This document shows, one piece after another, positions 22,176 to 28,734 of a DNA stretch of 28,734 nt (position 1 is its first letter; each line of letters opens with the position of its first letter). Position numbers and translations under genes: made by a program. A model generated the notes under the pieces. The model was given only the letters and a program-made list of their open reading frames with translations. It was not told the origin of the DNA and ran no database searches. Origin of the DNA: Purshia tridentata (taxonomy: Eukaryota; Streptophyta; Magnoliopsida; Rosales; Rosaceae); contig QANT01003408.1 of the NCBI GenBank assembly GCA_003254885.1, positions 1-28,734 on the forward strand, read 5' to 3'.

Positions 22176-23445
22176 TTACTCACATATTGCAAACCTACAG
22201 ACTGGGCAGTGACCATTGCTTTTCACCCAAGGCACAATGCATTCCTCATGAAACATATGGTTACATGGGGTGAGCATCACCTCTTTTTTAGGCTCAAAAT
22301 CTTCCAAGCAAATGGCACAGCGCTTACCGTCTTCGTATTTCTCAATTTCATTCTCTTGGACAACAGTGTCTTTGAAATACAAGTTGACCCGCTGTGAAAA
22401 TCTCTTATAAGGATTGTATATTTCTTTCTTGAGCTTCTGCAATGCCCTTTCATTATGGGTCAATCTGAAGTCCGCTTGCAGTGTAGGAGCTGCAGTATGC
22501 GATTCACTGCAGGAGAGGGAAAACAAATAACATGTACGAGTAATGGTGGTATTATGAGGAGTTAGCTTGAGGACTTGCATGTTAGCTGTTAGATCGAATA
22601 TGAACGGTAGAGATGCATTTCTCCTGTTTTTACCCATTATACATCTCACTCGTCTATATCTGATCTAATGGCTAGGATATAAGTCGTCAAGTAAGGTATT
22701 TCTTAGTAATAAAAAGTATAGTATGCAGGCTTAAAGCTCTCAAATTCATGTATATCTATTGTGCAAACATTGGCAGAAACAGAGAATATGTCGTCATAAG
22801 ACATGGGAATGAACTCATCAAGTTATTCCCAAGTTAGTATCTCTAAGTTTCTCTTGGATTTTTCTCAAACTCTTGACATAGATGTGGAGTATAATAAATG
22901 TTCTAAAACTAGAGCAAGAAGCCCCCGTAATTTACTGTAGTTGAAACAAGTGTTAACCAAAACAATAAATCAAGCTAGAAAACAAGAAAAGGTTCTATCA
23001 GAATCTTGCGTCACTAAGAAGAAGTTGCATGTCTAACAGATGTGGAAAGCATATGGGAATAGGCTGGCATGTGATTACCCTGCTGAGCCAAGAGGTCGTG
23101 CTGTTGCTCTCTCAAATAGTCGCCTTGAATCCGATGCACTTATTGTGGCAATAACCTGGTGATGTAACCAAAATAATTCATGTTATAATAATCTCTTCAT
23201 CTTTGATAAGACATGTTTAGCACCAGCAGAAGTATAGAGAAAGAAATTAGCCTTACTTGGGTGGCTTGAAAGTTATCGGTTTGTTCCCCAATATCATCAT
23301 GATGACCATAAAAGAAGTAATCAAATGCGTTGACACGCAAACTTGGAGGAGCAGGAGGAGGAGGAGGATCATAGTCAAAAATATGCAGTGGAGGACAGTG
23401 ATTAATCTGTGTGGCCGGAGGGTTATTGTTGGTGCTTCTGCTCAT
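22176..23445 (-). CDS. RING-H2 E3 ubiquitin ligase, locus B (set B exons plus shared RING exon)
   Basis: Three exons, 23445-23257, 23155-23079 and 22506-22176, join in phase to 198 aa. Exon 1 begins MSRSTNNN and contains a Pro run (YDPPPPPAPP). Exon 2 is 77 bp as in copy A. Exon 3 has LTHNERALQKLKKEIYNP and an intact RING-H2 domain at 152-192 with all eight ligands. Compared with copy A, the start of exon 3 lacks 27 codons in total, mostly the segment containing HVLLLGNEIEPHP. The splice sites are all intact. The odd part is the 5' flank: eight bases upstream of the ATG region the sequence ceases to resemble the promoters of A and C and becomes the second intron of set C. Expression from this ATG alone is therefore doubtful. 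The RING exon may mainly be used by transcripts starting at set C. Confidence 0.75.
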
Positions 23446-24134
23446 GATGTCTCTGTTAGAATATGAACCGTTGAGATGCATTTTACCTATTTTTACCCAT
23501 CATACATCTCATTCGTCTATATCTGATCTAATGGCTAAGATATAAGTCCTCAAGTTAATTCGGCGTTAGTTATAAAAGTATAGTATGCTAAGGCTTAGAA
23601 GCTCTCGAATTCATGCATCCTTTTAGCATATATTGTGCAAACATTGGCAGAAAACAGAGGAGATGTCCTCAGAAGACTTAGGAATGAAGTTATTCCCAAG
23701 ATTAGTTAGTTACTTTAATATATTTCAGTTTTTCTTTTAATTCATGGAAGGGAAGAGGGGGCAAGAATCGAACTCTAATACATGTTCTACCACTAAAGCA
23801 AGAAGCCCCCACTATGTTATTAATTGAAACAAGTATTAGCCTCAACGATAATCAAGCTAGAAATCAGGAAAAAAATGTATATTAATTTTGGATTACTTGA
23901 TTTCATCAGAGCACATTGAAATGGACTCACAATTCTCAAGTATTTACTAAGTATTACATATAGAACCGGAAACTTTAACAAACTTTTCTATGCAAAGCAA
24001 TTGAACAATATTGATGTTAAACCTCATGCATATGCATATTATTATTTTGAATGAAATGTGATTAATGAATAATGATATTAAAAGAAGAACTTGCATGTCT
24101 AAGTGATGTGGGAAGCACATGGGAATGTGATTAC
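23446..24134 (-). other. Set C intron 2, acting as 5' flank of set B
   Basis: Blocks match intron 2 of copy A (18870-19340) and of copy B (about 22590-23078), in order, including GAATATGAACGG, ATATCTGATCTAATGGCT and AGAAGAACTTG. Homology ends at CTGTTAGA (23453-23460), which is followed on the other side by set B exon 1. Confidence 0.75.
23763..23816 (-). other. tRNA-like hairpin in set C intron 2
   Basis: On the minus strand GGGGGC (near 23810) and GCCCCC (near 23758) can pair, enclosing TTTAGTGGTAGAA, like a tRNA-Gly A box, and GAGTTCGATTC, like a B box. The boxes are only 22 bases apart, so the anticodon arm is missing. The equivalent place in set B intron 2 (about 22888-22925) keeps the first part but has lost the B box. 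Confidence 0.35.
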
Positions 24135-24535
24135 CCTGGTGAGTCAAGAGGTCGCGCCATTGTTCTCTCAGATGGTTGCCTTGAATCCGATGCACCTGTT
24201 CTGGTAATAACCTGGTGATGCAACCAATATAATTCGTGATATAATCTCTTCGATCATCTTTGATAAGACATGCTTAACGACACCAGAAGTATAGAGAAAG
24301 ATATTAGACTTACTTGGGTGGCTTGAAAGTTATCGGTTTGGGGACTAAAAGGGTTCCCCAAAGTCTGTTCCCCAATATCATCATTATCATCCATTTGAGA
24401 AAAGTAATCAAAGGGGCTGTCAATCATAAATGGAGGAGGAGGAAGAGGAGGAAGAGGAGGATCATAGGCAAAAATATCCTCTGAAGACCGGAAATTACTC
24501 AGCCGGAGAGGGTTATTGTTGGTGCTTCTGCTCAT
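24135..24535 (-). CDS. RING gene 5' exons, set C (exons 1 and 2 without their own RING exon)
   Basis: Exon 1 (24535-24314) encodes 74 aa from MSRSTNNN, with Pro runs (PPLPPLPPPPF) and an acidic DDNDDIGEQ patch. Exon 2 (24211-24135, 77 bp) encodes ITRTGASDSRQPSE and ARPLDSPG. Donor and acceptor sites match those of copies A and B. Intron 2 can be followed by homology to about 23456, where it runs into exon 1 of set B, so no third exon follows directly. Exon 2 ends in phase 2 and fits the RING exon at 22506-22176, which would give a 209-aa protein. The set is either the true 5' end of the locus or a truncated duplicate. Confidence 0.7.
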
Positions 24536-24660
24536 GATGTCTTTGTTCTGTCTCCCTCTATCCCCAAAACTTTGAACTCCCCATGTAGCTGCAATGTTGG
24601 TGGTGGTTTTGGCTTTTAAGTTTTGTGTTTTGTAGCTTTTATTCCTTCTTGAAGGTCATT
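24536..24660 (-). promoter_or_regulatory. Promoter of set C, with altered TATA box
   Basis: This aligns with the copy A promoter (19724-19840), sharing GCAATGTTGGTGGTGG and GAAGGTCATTCAGGCAC. Where copy A has TATAAAA, set C has TACAAAA (24634-24628), 93-99 bases upstream of its ATG. Confidence 0.5.
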
Positions 24661-25030
24661 CAGGCACTGGTGACTCCATATTTCGTCAATGTTTTCACCT
24701 TTTGCTTTTTTGCTCTACACCTTTTTAGTCAATCTGATACAAAGTGGTGGAAGTATGAGATGGATCTCCATTCTCTGGATGCTTTTTCTGGTGGCTTGTG
24801 TAAAATAGCTCCTATATATAGATGGAAAGCAAGGTAGAAATTAATACTTTAATGCTATACTTTTCTTTTTCCTGTAATGTGACAAGGGTGACATTGCATT
24901 TTACAGTCAACATTCATGTACATGAAGAGCTTTCCTGTCACAAGATTCTAAAGTGGCATCACAACATGGACAGCAAGAAATTAAATTTTCTAGTTTCTAT
25001 TGTATTTCTGCAATTCTGTGGTGTTGATTG

Positions 25031-25146
25031 TTCCTTAATCTCATTCCTCTGACCTTTTAGCCCCCATTAACTTTGCAAGGCATCTAATATGTGATAATTA
25101 ATGCTTGTTTAAGCAAGTTAAAATTCCATTGTCCAAGGGTAGCATT
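25031..25146. repeat. Promoter-region block, copy 2 of 3
   Basis: This matches 20412-20555 from CATTCCTCTGACC to ATTGTCCAAG and ends where the 110-bp tandem duplication begins. Confidence 0.7.
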
Positions 25147-25353
25147 AATTAGCTTTTGGAGCTTTTTTTTTCATAATGAGTGTCCCTCCTATTATTAGAA
25201 TTTTAACAGAGGTGCTACGAATATAAATTTAAAATTTATTGGTTAAGGGTAGCATTAATTAGCTTTTGGAGCTTTTTTTTCATAATGAGTGTCCCTCCTA
25301 TTATTAGAATTTTAACAGAGGTGCTACAAATATAAATTTAAAATTTATTTGTT
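25135..25353. repeat. Near-identical tandem duplication of about 110 bp
   Basis: Units 25135-25244 and 25245-25353, each beginning AAGGGTAGCATTAATTAG, differ at only about three places: one T in a T run and two substitutions. The low divergence means a recent event, or an assembly artefact. Confidence 0.85.
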
Positions 25354-26100
25354 ATAACTTATATATTACTATATAATTTTTTTGGCGAATATAGGAAATT
25401 TTTTTTTTTTTTTTACACCACATCAATATTTCCAAAATATTATAACTTATAGTTAAAATTATACAAATTAATTTTTTTAAAATTATTGTGGTAGGATTTA
25501 TTTTTAGTAAAATGAATTTTTTTCATTTAAAAATTTGTAATTATTTAATATTTGACATAAATATAATTAAATTGCTATGAGGCATTTTAGCAATTAATTT
25601 TGCATTAGTCTGTTCTTGAATTCATTCCTCTACCTTTCGGTGGCCACCTTTTAGGCCGCATTAACTTTGCAAGGCATCTAATATGTGGTAATGCGTCGAA
25701 AATGAATCATGAATAATTTGATTATGTGAAAGATAAAAGTAATCACGAGGTAATTCAGGGAAAGTATCAGTTCTTTTATAATTGTTTTACTTTTTTTCTT
25801 TTGAGAGAGAGAGAGAGAGAGCTTGCAAAGAATCAGTTCACAAGGTACAAGTTATAACAATATTTAAATTTGAAGCATATGCATTTCTTCAACTGAAATG
25901 TTCCTTCTGGTCCTCATTTTCTTCTCTACCTGGAGTTCTACCAGATGTCAGATCCACAAATTAACCTGTACATGTACAAAGTGAGAAATAACATAAAGCA
26001 ACAGGAAGAATAACAAGCTCAAATCCAGGAAAGAAACTGGTTGTGCAAAAGATACCTCATTTCTGTTTGCTGATAACAAATGTTGATAGTTAGACAGATG
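25354..26100. other. Intergenic with third promoter-block copy and a GA microsatellite
   Basis: AT-rich sequence. Block copy 3 lies at 25612-25698 (GGCCACCTTTTAGGCC, GCATCTAATATGTGG). A (GA)n run spans about 25803-25821. The last 150 bases are likely 3' UTR of the Mpv17/PMP22 gene. No gene is seen. Confidence 0.55.
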
Positions 26101-28273
26101 TTACTTGCTCATAGTTGAAGACAAGCAGAAATTCCAGAATATTGAACCCAGGGACATGAAAGCGACACGGGCTTGCAGAGGTATCACCCTGTATAGAGCC
26201 ATTTAAATCAAATCAAAACACAATATAATAGAAAGGTTATGGGGCTGAGAAGAGCCTGCAGTACACACACACTCACACAAATAACAGGTTTTACACACAC
26301 AAATATCACAAAAATAACTAGATTTACTAAAACACATTGTCCTGTATTCTGTATCCAAACTGAGAAAAAAAAAATATGTATGTTTGCTACTGTACATGCA
26401 TCAATATGACAATTTTTTAATTTTCCCTAAACCATTTCAAGAGATCACAGAAACAGATAAAAAGAAAGAAGGTCTATGATTAGGATAGAGGCACTGCTTA
26501 ATTTTGCATACCAATTAGAAGGGGGAAAAAGGAGTGAAATTAGAAGAAGCGAAAAAGGTCTACCAAAAATTTAATGCACTGACAGGTATCCAGAACCTAA
26601 ATCCTGCATAGAGTAATTATAATCATAATTAAAAAGAATATCAGTTCATGAAATCCGAACTGGAGTATCTAGTGAACATAAAAACACAAATAACAGTTGG
26701 AAGCGGTTTTACCATAAAGTAAGGTTGAAAGAGCATCTCTCCGATACTTGTCTGGAAGCTGTGAGAGTTTCCCTTGCCATAAATTGTTCCAAGCAAATAC
26801 AACAGCAATCACGCATGGACCTAGCACAATTTGGTTTAATAAAACCTGCAAGAAAAAAAGCTATGAGGTACCTTTCAAAAGTTGCCATTCTTCTTTTTTT
26901 TTTTCAGACTTTTTGTTGGCTTTATCCTAGTTCCTTGAAGACTTAATACCTCGACATTGAAAGTGAAAATCTAATAAGAGGTCTTACCTTCAGCATTAGG
27001 TTCTTCACTGTTTTCCCTGGCAAAGAACAATCAAGATACTGGTACCAAGCATAAGAACCAGGGCCATACAAAAGAAACCCATAGGAAGTCATCCGCATTG
27101 CACGAAGCCAATCATGGTCTGAGAGGAGAGCATGTGTTACATCCTAAGGAAGAACTTTTGGTCAGAACTTAAACTCAAAGGATCCCCATGAATGACTACA
27201 ATAAACAAAAAACAACATACCAAAGCATCCTTACAAGACATGAAAAACTATAACAGAGTTATTTGAGTGCCTAAAGATTACACAAGACTACACCAATTGA
27301 CTGAGTGACAAAAAGTTAACAGGCCTGAAGGATGGACCAGCAAAACAACTAGGAAGCAGACCATGAAATCTCTACAAATATGTGTCCAGCCTAGGTCTGG
27401 TTTCTGCAAGAAACAGCCATCAGAGCCAATTTTCTTGAAAATTCAAAGCACCAAATTGGGCATCAGCACTTATCCTAGTCAACTTAACAGAAACAAGCTT
27501 CAAGAGTTTCCTTAACTTTACTAGAAGAGCGTAAACATGTGCTTTAACACTGACTTCTGTCAAAAGAAAAATCATACTTCAATATTTATACGTAGGTTTG
27601 CTCCCCTCAGATTTATAGAAATACCTCTCACTCTCAGTTACCTGTCATTCACAAAATTATAAACCACCCAACAGAAAACTGAAACCTCATTCTCCTACTA
27701 CCCAACCGACAGAAACCAAAAGCTTCTCATTTTCTCAGTCCAACCCGAACTATTAATAATTTAAAGTCTCAATCTTTATAAACCCCTCTACGTTTCACAC
27801 ATTTTCTGAGCACCCAAACAGAGCAAAAGGATAAAATTTCCCTCACCTCGACCCAACAGTGAAAAACATTCAGCGTCATTTTATCCACATATTCTCAGCA
27901 ACCAAACGTAACAGTAGTCACAACAGAAAAAACAGAACTCTTTCATTACATGCCTCTCCAACCCAAGAAACCCAATAAAACAAAAAATGAGAAGAACCTC
28001 ACAAACCTGAGAATCGGCGAGAGAGCTCTGTTGGTTTTCAGCCTTGGCTTTCGTCCAGCGCTGTCTGAGCTGAGCAATTGTGTCTCCGGTCAGAGCCAGT
28101 GAGCCGGCTGTGGCGGCTTGTTTCAAGGGGAACCAGTGACCGGCTCCTCCGGTCGCCTCCACAGAATTGGAGGATTGGGAATCAAATCGCCTCTTCTTTT
28201 GTTGCTTCGGTTTTCTGGGTGAAGGGTTCCAACCCCAGAACTCACCATAGCCGCCACCGCCAAGAGCATGCAT
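26101..28273 (-). CDS. Mpv17/PMP22-family membrane protein
   Basis: Five exons, 28273-28007, 27143-26988, 26845-26713, 26603-26564 and 26188-26101, join in frame to 227 aa with good GT-AG sites. Mpv17/PMP22 proteins are small four-helix membrane proteins of organelles (peroxisome, mitochondrion, sometimes plastid), thought to act as channels. The N terminus is Gly-rich, then basic (KPKQQKKRR). Helix-forming segments follow: LKQAATAGSLALTGDTIAQ, with the family's GD-I-Q pattern; MTSYGFLLYGPGSYAWYQYL; LNQIVLGPCVIAVVFAW; and the end, where FWIPVSALNFWVIP, ARVAF and WNFCLSS form the signature region. Helix-to-loop order and size fit the family. The start at 28273 (MHALGGGG) is preferred over 28297 because its sequence looks like a family N terminus, but both are possible. 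The fourth exon is only 40 bp. Localisation is not decided by the sequence. Confidence 0.9.
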
Positions 28274-28734
28274 ACTGAAAGCAAAGGAATGAAGCAAAGC
28301 AGAAACAATTATTCTTTGTTTTTTTTATTATAATATATTGGAAATGGCTTTCAGATTTTTGTTTTCAGAACGAAAGTAACACTGGGTTACTGGCAGCGGC
28401 CAGCGGAGGACACGAGTGGACACAGACAGTTTAGCTAAGCCCGATGGGTCAGGGTCGAACCCGACTGAGTTGTGTTATCTTTTTTTTTTTTTTCAGCCAA
28501 ATGNTTTTTTCAGCCAAATGATGTCGATGGTTTCGAATTTTAGGCCAAGTTTCACTTTGTAGTCTCAACGTGGATATTAAAGAAGTATTATCAAGGAATC
28601 TTTTAAAACATTTTTTTTTTGTTTGTTTTTAATGAGGAACAAATTATAATTACAAATAAATTAATAAAAAAATTTTAAATTATAAATTCATCACTATAGC
28701 TTTTTATAATTTTACTTTCTTTACAATTGAACCA
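28274..28734. other. Upstream flank of Mpv17/PMP22 gene, with an ambiguous base
   Basis: Likely promoter of the gene ending at 28273. A poly-T run (28480-28493) is followed by TTTTTTCAGCCAAATG, an N at 28504 and the same phrase again (28505-28520). The rest is AT-rich with no gene. Confidence 0.5.

Noticed and set aside
1..28734. CRISPR arrays, bacterial operons or a plant virus insertion
   Set aside because: The genes are spliced plant nuclear genes; the repeats are short, irregular or transposon-like, and the only reverse-transcriptase fragment is Copia-type.

Overview
This is a plant nuclear window, from a eudicot and probably a woody rosid. The genes are intron-bearing with GT-AG junctions, the spacers are AT-rich, and the products are plant-specific: a DYW-type PPR protein, a chloroplast FtsH protease, an alpha-expansin and plant receptor-like kinases. 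The FtsH product follows Arabidopsis FTSH2/VAR2 along its whole length. A rosaceous source such as Prunus is only a guess.

Layout, left to right (all coding genes on the minus strand). 1-499: membrane-proximal and N-lobe part of a receptor-like kinase cut by the window edge. 500-5449: AT-rich spacer with a 560-bp foldback element (1079-1640), a Copia-type LTR with a primer-binding-site remnant (2639-2933) and several short direct repeats. 5450-6614: a decayed second copy of the same kinase. 6949-8934: an intact single-exon 661-aa DYW pentatricopeptide protein. 9975-12888: chloroplast FtsH protease FTSH2/VAR2 in three coding exons, with an extra 5'UTR intron and promoter up to about 13875. 15578-17091: a three-exon alpha-expansin. 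18386-25700: a tandem array of small RING-H2 E3 ligase genes broken up by a dead Copia fragment (about 21140-21555). 26101-28273: a five-exon Mpv17/PMP22-family membrane protein.

The most interesting structure is the RING array. Copy A (18386-19723) is a complete three-exon gene. The second locus has one RING exon (22176-22506) but two tandem sets of exons 1 and 2: set B at 23079-23445 and set C at 24135-24535. Set B has no promoter of its own, because its 5' flank is the second intron of set C, joined at a CTGTTAGA motif. Splice phases allow set C exons to splice in frame to the shared RING exon, and both versions of exon 2 are 77 bp, so a transcript including both would lose frame. The locus therefore looks like a gene with frame-enforced, mutually exclusive duplicated 5' exons. 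This is inferred from sequence alone.

The genes do not form a pathway. The window is ordinary plant gene space holding two organellar genes (PPR, FtsH), a cell-wall gene, a small-membrane-protein gene and two locally duplicated families (kinase, RING) with transposon debris between the copies.
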